From NCBI RefSeq assembly GCF_002302565.1, contig NZ_CP022382.1:2325001-2389000 (forward strand): DNA of 64,000 nucleotides. Direction: 5' to 3'. The stretch is from Capnocytophaga canimorsus. GTDB lineage: Bacteria > Bacteroidota > Bacteroidia > Flavobacteriales > Flavobacteriaceae. Every line of letters begins with the position of its first letter. The stretch's first letter is position 1. Made by a program: the position numbers and the translations under genes. The notes beneath the pieces were generated by a model. The model saw only the letters and a program-made list of their open reading frames with translations, searched no databases and was not told where the DNA came from. Below, in pieces: positions 54,880 through 63,896 of the stretch.

Positions 54880-55557
54880 ATGAAGAAGATTATTTTAAAT
54901 ACATTACTTACAACCCTTTTATTAGGAAGTGTAGGATGTCAAGAAACTCTTGATGAAACATCTACGGATATAAAGTTTCATAACTCTGCCTATATGTCAT
55001 TAGAAAAAGCAACAATGAATGTAGACAGAAAATTAGGAGGAACTGTTGAAATAGAACCTCGTTTAGCTTTGGTAGCAAAAAAAGACGAGAAAATAACTGT
55101 AAGCATTGATGATTTTTTAAAGCAATATAATCAAGAAAATACAACTAACTTTAAGATGCTTCCTGCCTCAGAAGTGGAGTTATATGAGGTAGAGAATCCT
55201 AAAAATTTTTCAAAAAACGGATCTCTTACCATAACTATCAAGGAAGGAAAAATCTCTTCTAAAGTTGGAGTTAAAATAGGTGTTTTAAATCCTAAAACAT
55301 ATTCATTAGGAGTGAAATATGCGATTCCACTAAATATTGTTTCAACTTCGGTAAAGCAAGTTCTGTCTAACAATAAAACTTTGGTTGCGTTGCAACGTCC
55401 TGTAATTACTTCAGTAGCTCATATAAAGGAAGGACATGCACCTAAAATAAAATTTGATCCTAAAATACCTGAATCTGAAGAGTTTACACTCCAAGCCTTT
55501 TTATGTTTGACTTTTTTAGAGCCTATCAAGGTAGTATTTATAACATGTCTATGTTGA
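54880..55557 (+). CDS. DUF1735 + LamG lipoprotein, locus 2, N-terminal part (frameshifted)
   Basis: The 225 residues have a lipobox (LLGSVGC) and a DUF1735-like domain similar in layout to the locus 1 protein. At the end the frame breaks: after EFTLQAF the reading continues as an unrelated short tail (LCLTFLEPIKVVFITCLC). One base added in the T5 run at 55498-55502 would join it to the next frame as QAFFMFDFFRAYQGS, the expected LamG start. The homologous locus 1 gene is intact, so this is one gene split by a one-base frameshift, an assembly error, or a real inactivation. Counterpart of GpdE by order. Confidence 0.8.
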   Translation: MKKIILNTLLTTLLLGSVGCQETLDETSTDIKFHNSAYMSLEKATMNVDRKLGGTVEIEPRLALVAKKDEKITVSIDDFLKQYNQENTTNFKMLPASEVELYEVENPKNFSKNGSLTITIKEGKISSKVGVKIGVLNPKTYSLGVKYAIPLNIVSTSVKQVLSNNKTLVALQRPVITSVAHIKEGHAPKIKFDPKIPESEEFTLQAFLCLTFLEPIKVVFITCLC

Positions 55558-56123
55558 GTTACAATTGGTATAGCCGTATCAATCCAACAGATGTTAACTT
55601 GGCAGACAAAGTTAGAGAATTTGCAACTGACGGATTAGAGATTAAAACTAAAAGATGGTATCAGGTTACTTATGTGAAAACCAAAGATCATAGAGTTAAA
55701 ATATATCTTGATGGTAAGCACGTGCGTACATTTATAATGCCAAATGTTAAACTAAAAGGAGACACCACTATGAGCGTTTTCAATCCTCAGATGTCTTATT
55801 CTGTCTCTCATATTTTAAGAGAGGTACGTGTTTGGAGTAAAGCTTTAACAGAAGCCCAAATTAATGCTGATTTGTATAATCCTATAGATCCCGATTCCGA
55901 TGGTTTGGTTGCTTATTTGCCTATTGATTTTGAAAATAAATATAATGATGTTACTAAATATGAAAATGTTGTAGAGCTACATAAAGCTACGAGGAATTCT
56001 CCTTTTGGAGTTCAAGATGGAGAATCTTATCATAAAATTGTAAAACCAGAAGAATACGGTATTGATGAATGGCATCATAATGTAATTTTTCCTTCTGAAA
56101 CCTTGCAAAAAGTTGAACCATAA
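55503..56123 (+). CDS. DUF1735 + LamG lipoprotein, locus 2, C-terminal part (frameshifted)
   Basis: About 206 residues carry the LamG-like carbohydrate-binding fold (RWYQVTYVKTKDHRVKIYLDG, ILREVRVWSKALTEAQINA, GLVAYLPIDF). It has no signal peptide of its own and overlaps the preceding frame, so it is not a stand-alone gene but the second half of the frameshifted lipoprotein. Confidence 0.8.
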   Translation: MFDFFRAYQGSIYNMSMLSYNWYSRINPTDVNLADKVREFATDGLEIKTKRWYQVTYVKTKDHRVKIYLDGKHVRTFIMPNVKLKGDTTMSVFNPQMSYSVSHILREVRVWSKALTEAQINADLYNPIDPDSDGLVAYLPIDFENKYNDVTKYENVVELHKATRNSPFGVQDGESYHKIVKPEEYGIDEWHHNVIFPSETLQKVEP

Positions 56124-56135
56124 TAATTTATACAA

Positions 56136-57506
56136 ATGAAAAATAATATTAAATTAATTATATTAGCTTCCCTTGGTATGCTGTTTTCTTGTCAAAAGGA
56201 CAATATTGAAGTTGTTAAAAATTTGGATAAATCTTGGGAGGTAGATTCTAAAATTAAGGATGCAGATATTCGTAATCGCTTAGGTTATGATCCTCGTTTT
56301 AATTATGCTTTAATTGAAACTACTGAATTAAATTTCCCAATGTTGTCTTTGGGGGGGTTACCTATTTCTGGTGAAAATAAGCAGGAAATTGAAGTTAAGA
56401 TTCTTAAACCTTTGGAAAAGGATTTAAATGTAACTCTCCAATATGATTCTGAATTATTCGAATCAATCAAAAAAGATTATTTAGGTTATGATTTAGGTAC
56501 AGAGGATCTTATTCCATTTACTGAAAAAACAAAAGTAATTTCAAAAGGAGAAACATCTGTAAAGTTTGTTGTTTCCGTAGCAAATAATCCAACTTTTAAG
56601 GGCAAATTAGTTGTCCCTTTTTCTTTAAAGACAAGTGATGATTCTGTAAAATTATTAGATACTAAAGAAAGATTGATCTTTAAAGTGTACAATGAGGAAA
56701 TATCTTTCACATATCCTACAAGGGTTGCGAAAAACCTAATATTAGGGAATGATATGTATTCAACCGATATACAAATACCTTTATCAATATCAAGAGTTTT
56801 AGCAGATCAATTGACGTTGTCTTTACAAAGGTCAGACCTAAATGTGCCCAATATGGCACCTGAAAGTGTAGAGGGAACATTACCAAAGGATGTTGATTTT
56901 AGTCTAAAAGATGAAATAAAATTTAATTGGAAACTAAATACAATAAATTTGACAGAGGGGCAAAATTATCAGATTCCTCTTCAGGTAGTGGCTAAAATAG
57001 GAGATAAAAGCTATACACTACCAGACAATATATTGGTTGTACTGAATACAGACTTTTCAGAAGATAATAATTTATATTTAGGACAAAAGCCTATAGGTTC
57101 TCCTATAATTAAATCAGGTATGAGATTAACTACATTAAAACCTATTTGGAGTCCATTAAGTTTTATTGATAATAATTATAGAAGCAATAATTATGGAGTT
57201 ATATCTTCCGAAAATCAAATTAAAATAGATTTTGGAGGTACTAAAAATATTCAGTCTATAAATATAGCAAGAAGATTTAAAAAACTAGACTACAGACGAT
57301 ATTTTACTTCTATTGATGTCTATGTAATAAACGAATTTGATCAAGAAGTTAAATTAGCAACAATGAAGACTTCCGACAATGGAGATGTTGCTATAAATCT
57401 TAATGTAGCTATTAAAGCAAAAGCTTTAATATTTAAAAATATTAAAGATGATTCTTCAATATCATATTATTATTATGGAATAACAGAGATTGATATTTAT
57501 GAATAA
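56136..57506 (+). CDS. DUF1735-type lipoprotein with C-terminal discoidin-like domain, locus 2
   Basis: The 456 residues have a lipobox in LGMLFSC and then QKDNIEVV, which matches the QKDD-like export signal of Capnocytophaga surface lipoproteins. The N-terminal and middle parts show DUF1735-like repeats (IEVKILKPLEKDLNVTLQY, ISKGETSVKFVVSVANN). The last ~130 residues (IKIDFGGTKNIQSINIARRFK, ITEIDIYE) fit a discoidin (F5/8 type C) fold. It is probably a surface glycan-binding protein and is the counterpart of GpdF. Locus 1 has no such gene. Confidence 0.8.
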   Translation: MKNNIKLIILASLGMLFSCQKDNIEVVKNLDKSWEVDSKIKDADIRNRLGYDPRFNYALIETTELNFPMLSLGGLPISGENKQEIEVKILKPLEKDLNVTLQYDSELFESIKKDYLGYDLGTEDLIPFTEKTKVISKGETSVKFVVSVANNPTFKGKLVVPFSLKTSDDSVKLLDTKERLIFKVYNEEISFTYPTRVAKNLILGNDMYSTDIQIPLSISRVLADQLTLSLQRSDLNVPNMAPESVEGTLPKDVDFSLKDEIKFNWKLNTINLTEGQNYQIPLQVVAKIGDKSYTLPDNILVVLNTDFSEDNNLYLGQKPIGSPIIKSGMRLTTLKPIWSPLSFIDNNYRSNNYGVISSENQIKIDFGGTKNIQSINIARRFKKLDYRRYFTSIDVYVINEFDQEVKLATMKTSDNGDVAINLNVAIKAKALIFKNIKDDSSISYYYYGITEIDIYE

Positions 57507-57603
57507 AATGCTAATGTTTTTTACAAGTATAAAATTTATTAGTAGTTAATTATATATTTTATCGATAAAGTTTTATCCATCATATAAAATATTATAAAAA
57601 TTT

Positions 57604-57700
57604 GTGTCGTCCTGAAAAAGTGACACAGGATTTAACAGATAAAATTACAAATCAAGTGGTACAGTTTTACCAACTGTATCACTTTTTCTTTTATGGCATT
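57604..57700 (-). mobile_element. Solo end of an IS3-family element
   Basis: The sequence GTCGTCCTGAAAAAGTGACAC and the following ~90 bases are near-identical to the left end of the IS3 element at 22846-22940, including the codons for the last ~15 residues of OrfB (KRKSDTVGKTVPLD). The similarity stops at about 57694. It is a deletion remnant of a related copy. Confidence 0.85.
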
Positions 57701-57837
57701 GGACAATCCTAAAATCCCAAACGCCACCACTGTCAATAGGAAATGATTTTAAAAGCATATTAAGTTAAATTTTTGAAATGTTTTGTTTTTGAAAACAAGT
57801 GTTTTTAACCCTGTAGGAGTATTTAGATATAGAAAGT

Positions 57838-58030
57838 ATGAACACAAAAAACAGACAACGAACTAAGTTAGCTTTAGCTGAACTTGAAAAAGAAATGGAA
57901 GTTCTTACTACAGGAGAAGCGAGTACTTGTAAATGGGGGATAGGACAATACGATAAAGATTGTTTTTGGAGGTGTGTAGCTTACTTTAAGTTAGAAGGGA
58001 CTATAACAGAGGCTATGGCAGAGCCTTTTT
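57838..58030 (+). pseudogene. Truncated small gene with leader-like N-terminus and DCFWRC motif
   Basis: The frame starts MNTKNRQRTKLALAELEKEM, resembling a peptide-export leader, and then carries DCFWRCVAYFKLEG, a motif I associate with small Bacteroidetes exported or peptidase-like peptides. The frame stays open to 58257, but from about 58030 it is antisense to an IS5-like transposase start, so that part is not native sequence. The gene was probably cut by the element, removing its C-terminus. The function of the intact form is not certain. Confidence 0.55.
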
Positions 58031-58355
58031 TATGTGGTGTAAAGGTTGGTCAGGTTCCACATCCCGATGAGCAACATTTTAAACAGCAGGAGTCCATCGT
58101 AAGGTTTTTGACCCGAGGCGGAAGCCCTTTTTTGATAGTATTTGTCGATGATAACGGAAATGGGTTTCCAATCGATAATGGTATCGACCTGTGCGTAAGA
58201 AGAGCCTTTTCGGGTGCGTCTTTCTACATCGTAAGCAGCAAAGGACATACCGAATAGGGTTTTGGTGGGTTTCATAAAGTAGATATACGAAATAATTAAT
58301 TAATAATCAAGTAATTAACAAGTTGTTTTAGAAAAATTTGCCTTACAAAGGTCTC
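58028..58355 (-). mobile_element. IS5/IS1182-like element remnant
   Basis: The minus strand carries an ATG at 58275 starting MKPTKTLFGMSFAAYDV, then VDTIIDWKPISVIIDKYY and KPYDGLLLFKMLLIGMW, the N-terminus of an IS5-type transposase, broken at about 58030. The outer end GAGACCTTTGTAAGG (minus strand of 58341-58355) matches the solo end at 12902. Only the first ~75 residues survive; no catalytic core remains. Confidence 0.75.
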
Positions 58356-58362
58356 AAAATGT

Positions 58363-58396
58363 AGGTTCTTGATTTTGTTTAAAACAAAACGAACCT
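58363..58396. terminator. Inverted repeat near the end of the minus-strand membrane gene
   Basis: AGGTTC...GTTTTAAAAC...GAACCT forms an imperfect long stem about 70 bases past the stop at 58466. It could act as a terminator for the minus-strand transcript or be part of the IS boundary. Confidence 0.35.
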
Positions 58397-58465
58397 TTTG
58401 GATTATATTTACCAAAGCATAAGAATTGTAAATACATCAATATTGTGTTTTTTACGTCAAGACTT

Positions 58466-59215
58466 TTATCGTTTTAAAAACTCAAAAAGCACATAATTTA
58501 CTGCATATAAAAAAGGTAAGGTAGCGGCAATGCCTATTGCGCAAAGCAGTGTACCTGAAAGAGTAAAAACTATACCAACGATTAAAGATACAAAAACCAA
58601 AAATAAATAAGGAGATACACTTTTGATGCTACTTTTAATTGCAGAAAATAAAGGTTTATCTTGCAATATAATATACGGAATAGTTAATGTAAAAAATACT
58701 GAAAGCAACACTTGAAACCAAAAGCTAAACATTTGAAGATTTATAACCATCAGTAGTAAAGAAATACTTAGTTTTATTGCCCAAAGTAGTACAACATATC
58801 CTATAATTCTTGCTGTATATTCCGAATTATAATGGTTAAAAACTTCTCTTGCATTTAAAAGTGTGTTTTCTTTGAATTTTTCAAAAACATTGTAAAAACC
58901 CGCAGACATAGGAGCTATTAAACAGCTTATGAGCAACACAAATAAGTTAGAGGCAATCAAAAAACGTTTTGAGTTCACAAGCAATGTTAAATTTTCAATG
59001 TCGTTTTGGCTCACCATAGCAATAAACTTTTCCAGAGGCATTCCTAAAATGGAAGGCAAAAGCCAAGAGTACAGCCCAAAGCATACTACAAAAAGTAACA
59101 AAGCAACAGGCGTAGTTACTAAGAGTGTTTGCCTATAAATATGAAATGCCATACGTACTACATTGGGCATAGAAAGGGTGGGGCGAGGTTTGTTTTCTGA
59201 AGAAATGTCGTTCAT
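58466..59215 (-). CDS. Multi-pass membrane protein of unknown function
   Basis: The 249 residues have about six hydrophobic segments (LLVTTPVALLLFVVCFGLY, LFVLLISCLIAPMSAGFY, LLWAIKLSISLLLMVI, FLVFVSLIVGIVFTLSGTLL). No transporter signature is recognisable. It starts 5 bases after the NhaC-type antiporter gene and is most likely co-transcribed with it. Confidence 0.75.
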   Translation of the reverse strand: MNDISSENKPRPTLSMPNVVRMAFHIYRQTLLVTTPVALLLFVVCFGLYSWLLPSILGMPLEKFIAMVSQNDIENLTLLVNSKRFLIASNLFVLLISCLIAPMSAGFYNVFEKFKENTLLNAREVFNHYNSEYTARIIGYVVLLWAIKLSISLLLMVINLQMFSFWFQVLLSVFFTLTIPYIILQDKPLFSAIKSSIKSVSPYLFLVFVSLIVGIVFTLSGTLLCAIGIAATLPFLYAVNYVLFEFLKR

Positions 59216-59220
59216 AAAAA

Positions 59221-60666
59221 TTATTTTGCTGGGGCTAATTTACGGATTTTAATTTTGAAAGCAGCAAAAAGTAAAGTCATAAACGGACTAATCAAATTAA
59301 AAAAAGCATAAGGCAGATAAGTAAGTGTAGGGACTCCTAACACGCCACTGTTGTACGCTGCACAAGTGTTCCAAGGAACTAGTACAGAGGTTACCGTTCC
59401 AGAATCTTCAAGGGTACGACTCAAGTTTTCAGGAGCTAATCCTTTCTTTTCATAAGTTTTGGCGAACATTTTCCCAGGTACTACTACCGATAAATATTGG
59501 TCAGATGTGGTAATATTTATCATCAGGCAACTGGCAACGGTACTGGCAAAGAGTGCAAATACCGAATCAAATAATTCCAAAAGCCAACGTGTGATGCGTT
59601 TTAACGCGCCAATGGCTTCCATAACTCCGCCAAAAACCATAGCACAGATAATGAGCCAAACGGTGTTGAGCATTCCACTCATTCCTTTGGAAGTAAACAA
59701 ATCGGAAAGTTGTTCATTATTAGTTTCGATAGCTATGGGTGAGGTAATGGCATCCATAACTCCACGATAAGCCACTTTAAAATCAAGTACAGCACTTCCA
59801 GTGATACTTTTTACGATTTCGGGCTGAAAGATAACAGCAAAAATTCCCCCTAGCAAAGTTCCTGTCATTAAAGCTGCCAAAGGGTCTATTTTACGTAATA
59901 CCAAAATCAAGATAAAAGCAGGAACTACAAATAACCAAAGAGAGATATTGAATTTACTGGATATAGCAAGTGCTATGGCTGAAGTATCGGGCAAATCAGA
60001 TGATGAAAAACTAAAGCCAAGGAGTAAGAAAATGACCAAAGTAATGATAAAAGTAGGTACAGTGGTTAGGGTCATATATCGGATGTGTGAAAAAAGATCA
60101 GTACCTGCCATTGCTGCCGCCAAATTGGTTGTATCGCTCATTGGAGACATTTTATCGCCAAAATATCCGCCCGAGATGATTGCCCCAGCGGTCATTCCCA
60201 TTGGTATGCCCAATGCCTGACCAATACCCATTAAGGCGATACCGATGGTGGCAGAGGTAGTCCAGCTACTGCCCGTAGCCACTGAAATTACAGCACAGAT
60301 AACCACACAAGCAAACAGAAAAATCGTTGGGTTTAGAATCATCAATCCGTAATAAATCATTGCCGGAATAATGCCACTAACCAGCCACGTACCTGATAAG
60401 GCACCTACCATAAGTAAAATTAAAATCGCCCCTCCGGTAGATTTAATATTTAGAAAAACCTGTTCCATCATTTCTTTAAATGAAACCTTAACCCACAACC
60501 CCACCAAAGCTGCTATGGTAGCCCCCAGAAGCAAAACAAACTGATTGGAACCTCCTAAAACGTTGTCTTCTGCCCCATTGTACGCAACTAAAACATTATA
60601 TGCTAACATTACAATCAAAGCCGTAATCGGGATTAAAGCCTGAAACAAGTTAATTTCTTTTTTCAT
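59221..60666 (-). CDS. NhaC-family Na+/H+ antiporter
   Basis: The 481 residues have about 11-12 membrane segments. The family features are ATGSSWTTSATIGIALMGIGQALGIPMGMTAGAIISGGYFGDKMSPMSDTTNLAAAMAG, spread over about residues 150-195, and SLVPWNTCAAYNSGVLGVPTLTY near the C-terminus; these are quoted in parts of the NhaC core. It exchanges sodium for protons. A TACATTTG box on the minus strand at 60700-60707 is a likely promoter. Confidence 0.88.
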   Translation of the reverse strand: MKKEINLFQALIPITALIVMLAYNVLVAYNGAEDNVLGGSNQFVLLLGATIAALVGLWVKVSFKEMMEQVFLNIKSTGGAILILLMVGALSGTWLVSGIIPAMIYYGLMILNPTIFLFACVVICAVISVATGSSWTTSATIGIALMGIGQALGIPMGMTAGAIISGGYFGDKMSPMSDTTNLAAAMAGTDLFSHIRYMTLTTVPTFIITLVIFLLLGFSFSSSDLPDTSAIALAISSKFNISLWLFVVPAFILILVLRKIDPLAALMTGTLLGGIFAVIFQPEIVKSITGSAVLDFKVAYRGVMDAITSPIAIETNNEQLSDLFTSKGMSGMLNTVWLIICAMVFGGVMEAIGALKRITRWLLELFDSVFALFASTVASCLMINITTSDQYLSVVVPGKMFAKTYEKKGLAPENLSRTLEDSGTVTSVLVPWNTCAAYNSGVLGVPTLTYLPYAFFNLISPFMTLLFAAFKIKIRKLAPAK

Positions 60667-60699
60667 CGTATTTTTTAAATATATTATTTGTCAAAGGCG

Positions 60700-60707
60700 C
60701 AAATGTA
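60700..60707 (-). promoter_or_regulatory. Predicted -7 box for the antiporter gene
   Basis: The minus strand reads TACATTTG, matching TAnnTTTG, about 34 bases before the start codon. The rest of 60667-61023 shows nothing else I can name. Confidence 0.5.
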
Positions 60708-61023
60708 AATAAAAAATGACTTTTATCCGTGCTCATATTGTCCAATTGCTATTTTTGTCACAAAATTTCATTTGAATAAACCATAATGTAAATAAATCAT
60801 AGAAAATGTTGTGATATTGAGGTGCTAAATTATGGTTAAAAAAAAGAATAAAAATTTGGATATATCTGTTTTTTTATTAAATTGCGTCTGAAAAATGACT
60901 TAATAAAGTCTTTTTATCGTAAAAATCATTTATTTTATGGATTTTGTTTTTTAATAAAATTTTGAAAGTAATGTTTCTTTAAGAAAAGATAGCTTTCAGT
61001 CACACATCATTAAAAGTATTTTT

Positions 61024-61353
61024 ATGGAAACAAAAACGAACACTCGGAAAAATTGGGAACGCCTTTTGTTGGCACCTCGTGGTTGGTACTGGATACAGCT
61101 TTATAAGTTTAAGACTAATCCCAAATTCGCAGGGCTTAATTGGTTTTTAGGATGGTTCTTTATGCCCTTCATTCTCGTTCGGAAAGATTTGTTTTCAGAG
61201 GAAACGTGGATATACAAACTTTCCTTGTTTTCAATGGCTTTTCTGATTTGGTTTATCATACGCGTAACGGTTTATGACCGATTGGAAAAACGCTCAAGAG
61301 CCTATTACGAAGCCTATCTTGAAGAAAACAAAATACAGACAAATCTACCTTAA
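61024..61353 (+). CDS. Small membrane protein
   Basis: The 109 residues have two hydrophobic segments (FAGLNWFLGWFFMPFILV and LSLFSMAFLIWFIIRVTV) and a charged C-terminus (RLEKRSRAYYEAYLEENK). Not recognised. A terminator hairpin follows, so it is monocistronic. Confidence 0.65.
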   Translation: METKTNTRKNWERLLLAPRGWYWIQLYKFKTNPKFAGLNWFLGWFFMPFILVRKDLFSEETWIYKLSLFSMAFLIWFIIRVTVYDRLEKRSRAYYEAYLEENKIQTNLP

Positions 61354-61371
61354 ATTTCACAAATTCAAATT

Positions 61372-61401
61372 ATCCGAAGTTATTAACACTTCGGATTTTT
61401 G
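61372..61401 (+). terminator. Terminator after the small membrane protein gene
   Basis: ATCCGAAGT / ACTTCGGAT stem with a 7-base loop and a T run, about 18 bases after the stop. Confidence 0.8.
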
Positions 61402-61470
61402 TTTCTATATTATATATCCGATTTGCTATTAGCCAACCCTTATTTGCTAATTGCTATAAGTTATTTTTAT

Positions 61471-61478
61471 TACCTTTG
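61471..61478 (+). promoter_or_regulatory. Predicted -7 box directly before the 21-bp repeat array
   Basis: TACCTTTG matches TAnnTTTG and ends one base before the first repeat unit. Transcription would start within the first unit. A TTG at 61451-61453 could be the upstream element (17-base spacer). Confidence 0.45.
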
Positions 61479-61479
61479 C

Positions 61480-61689
61480 TACACGTGTAGGCGTGTTTCC
61501 CCAAGATGTAGGAACGTTTCCTACACGTGTAGGAGTATTTCCTCAAGATGTAGGAGCGTTTCCTACACGTGTAGGAGTATTTCCCCAAGATGTAGGAGTG
61601 TTTCCTCAAGATGTAGGAACGTTTCCTACACGTGTAGGAGTATTTCCCCAAGATGTAGGAACATTCCCTACAAGTATGGGAGTGTTTTA
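61480..61689 (+). repeat. Ten-unit 21-bp tandem repeat
   Basis: Ten units of exactly 21 bases run from 61480 to 61689, alternating mostly between TACACGTGTAGGAGTATTTCC and CCAAGATGTAGGAACGTTTCC types. The TACACGTGTA core is palindromic. Because 21 is a multiple of 3, several frames stay open on both strands; one reads FPQDVGTFPTRVGV repeatedly. No convincing start codon, signal or homolog supports a protein, so I treat it as a DNA/RNA repeat. Confidence 0.9.
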
Positions 61690-61737
61690 TTGATATATCT
61701 AAAAGGAAACTAAAAAAGCAATTCTCTTTTCTGTGCT

Positions 61738-63591
61738 TTATTCAGCTAAATCGTCAACTTCTACTTTTAGGTTATTGATGATAAACTCTTGTCTGTCAGG
61801 CGTATTTTTTCCCATATAGAATTCTAAAAGTTGCTCAACACTCATATTTTTATCCATCATCACAGGGTCGAGCCGAATGTCTTCCCCAATAAAATGTTTA
61901 AACTCTTCGGGAGAAATTTCACCAAGTCCTTTAAATCGGGTAATTTCGGGCTTTCCTTTTAGTTTTTCAATGGCTTGTTGTTTTTCTTCTTCGGAATAAC
62001 AATAGATGGTTTCTTTTTTATTACGCACCCTAAAGAGAGGGGTTTGAAGGATATACAAATGTCCCTCTTTGATGAGCTCTGGGAAGAATTGCAAAAAGAA
62101 AGTAATGAGCAGTAGGCGAATGTGCATACCATCAACATCGGCATCGGTGGCAATAACGATGTTGTTGTAACGCAAATCCTCCATTGATTCTTCAATGTTT
62201 AGTGCCGCTTGTAAAAGGTTGAATTCTTCATTTTCATAGACAATTTTTTTGGTCATTCCGTAGGTGTTCAATGGCTTTCCTTTTAAGCTAAAAACGGCTT
62301 GGGTGTTCACATTTCGTGATTTGGTAATTGAGCCCGAAGCCGAATCTCCCTCGGTAATAAATAGAGTACTTTCCAAACTGCGTTCGTCTTTCGAATTGGT
62401 CAAATGGATACGACAATCGCGCAGTTTACGGTTGTGTAAACTTGCTTTTTTTGCCCGATCACGAGCCAGTTTACGAATGCCAGAAAGCTCTTTGCGCTCT
62501 CGCTCCGCTTGATTTATTTTTTGTTGGATAGCCTCGGCAATTTCAGGATTTTTATGTAAGAAATTATCCAGATGTTTGCTCACAAAATCAACGATATAGG
62601 TGCGTACCGAGGGCATTCCTTCTCCCATTTCGGTTGAGCCCAATTTGGTTTTGGTTTGACTTTCGAAAACGGGCTCCATTACTTTAATGGAAATCGCTGC
62701 AACTACCGATTTGCGAATATCAGAAGCATCGTATTGTTTGTTATAAAACTCACGGAAAGTTTTGACCATAGCCTCGCGAAAAGCCGCTAAATGCGTACCA
62801 CCTTGTGTGGTATTTTGCCCATTTACAAAGGAGTAATACTCCTCACTATATTGGGTGCGACTGTGAGTGATGGCAACTTCAATATCTTCGCCCCTCAGGT
62901 GAATAATGGGATAGAGAAAATCCTCTTCATTGTTATTGTCGTTAAGTAGGTCTTTTAGTCCGTTTTCCGAATAGAATTTTTCTCCGTTATAGGCTATGGT
63001 AAGTCCTGGATTTAGGTACACGTAGTTTTTGAGCATACGCTCCACATATTCATTTCGGAATTTATAGTTTTTGAAAATGGTGGCATCGGGTACGAAAATA
63101 ACACTGGTTCCTTTGCGTTTGGTTGTTGCCTCTACGGGTAGTTCGTTGGTGAGTACTCCTTTTTCAAAGGTAGCTGATTTTGATTGATTATCACGAACCG
63201 ATTCTACTTTAAAATAAGTAGAAAGGGCATTTACGGCTTTGGTACCCACCCCGTTGAGTCCTACCGATTTTTTAAAGGCTCGGGAGTCATACTTTCCGCC
63301 AGTGTTCATTTTGGAGACCACATCTACTACTTTCCCAAGCGGAATTCCACGCCCATAATCGCGTACCTCAACCTGATTTTCATTGATTTTTACTTCGATG
63401 GTTTTTCCTGCTCCCATAACAAACTCATCGATACTGTTATCCAATACTTCTTTTAGGAGGATGTAAATACCATCATCGGCAGAAGAGCCATCGCCTAACT
63501 TCCCGATGTACATTCCAGGGCGCATACGAATATGTTCTCGCCAGTCTAACGATTTGATATTGTCTTCCGTATATTGGGTATTGTCAAACAT
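61738..63591 (-). CDS. parE: DNA topoisomerase IV subunit B
   Basis: The 617 residues form the ATPase subunit of a type IIA topoisomerase that decatenates chromosomes. The GHKL ATPase has [28 protein letters not shown] and [17 protein letters not shown]. The TOPRIM region has [17 protein letters not shown] and [13 protein letters not shown]. The length of about 617 and the C-terminal sequence without a GyrB-type insertion favour ParE over GyrB. parC is not within the window. Confidence 0.92.
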   Translation of the reverse strand: MFDNTQYTEDNIKSLDWREHIRMRPGMYIGKLGDGSSADDGIYILLKEVLDNSIDEFVMGAGKTIEVKINENQVEVRDYGRGIPLGKVVDVVSKMNTGGKYDSRAFKKSVGLNGVGTKAVNALSTYFKVESVRDNQSKSATFEKGVLTNELPVEATTKRKGTSVIFVPDATIFKNYKFRNEYVERMLKNYVYLNPGLTIAYNGEKFYSENGLKDLLNDNNNEEDFLYPIIHLRGEDIEVAITHSRTQYSEEYYSFVNGQNTTQGGTHLAAFREAMVKTFREFYNKQYDASDIRKSVVAAISIKVMEPVFESQTKTKLGSTEMGEGMPSVRTYIVDFVSKHLDNFLHKNPEIAEAIQQKINQAERERKELSGIRKLARDRAKKASLHNRKLRDCRIHLTNSKDERSLESTLFITEGDSASGSITKSRNVNTQAVFSLKGKPLNTYGMTKKIVYENEEFNLLQAALNIEESMEDLRYNNIVIATDADVDGMHIRLLLITFFLQFFPELIKEGHLYILQTPLFRVRNKKETIYCYSEEEKQQAIEKLKGKPEITRFKGLGEISPEEFKHFIGEDIRLDPVMMDKNMSVEQLLEFYMGKNTPDRQEFIINNLKVEVDDLAE

Positions 63592-63737
63592 AAAAAATTA
63601 TTTTTATAGGATTATGCAGTATGGTAATTTGGGAGCTAAGATAACATTTTTTTAGAAATAATTCAGTACATTATAAGGCATTCAAAATAAGATTTACCTA
63701 TGAGTTGAATAAGATTTGTTTTTAATTTTTAAAAATA

Positions 63738-63745
63738 TATTTTTG
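63738..63745 (+). promoter_or_regulatory. Predicted promoter upstream of the Sua5/YrdC gene
   Basis: TATTTTTG at 63738-63745 is preceded by TTTG at 63715-63718 with a spacing of 19 bases, an exact fit to the Bacteroidetes -33/-7 pattern. A 31-codon frame (63779-63874, MSISELILII...) lies between it and the next gene; it is too short to call. Confidence 0.55.
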
Positions 63746-63896
63746 CTTAAAACATTCAAGAAGATAAATAGAAAAGCAATGTCTATTTCTGAATTGATTT
63801 TAATCATTATTTTAGGTATGCAGGATATTGTAGTGAATAAGTTTGTTACTTATAATGAAGATTACTTATTTTAAAAGAATTTTATAACAAGAAATT

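Noticed and set aside
58030-58257. C-terminal part of the plus-strand frame at 57838
   Set aside because: It is antisense to an IS5-type transposase start, which has clear family motifs; the plus reading is accidental.
61480-61689. CRISPR array
   Set aside because: The units are contiguous 21-mers with no spacers and there are no cas genes.
61399-61713. Open frames on both strands across the 21-bp repeats, read as repeat proteins
   Set aside because: A 21-base period keeps any frame open by arithmetic and the palindromic core opens the other strand too; there is no reliable start or signal.
63779-63874. 31-codon frame before the Sua5/YrdC gene
   Set aside because: It is too short and AT-rich to separate from chance, although a good promoter lies upstream.
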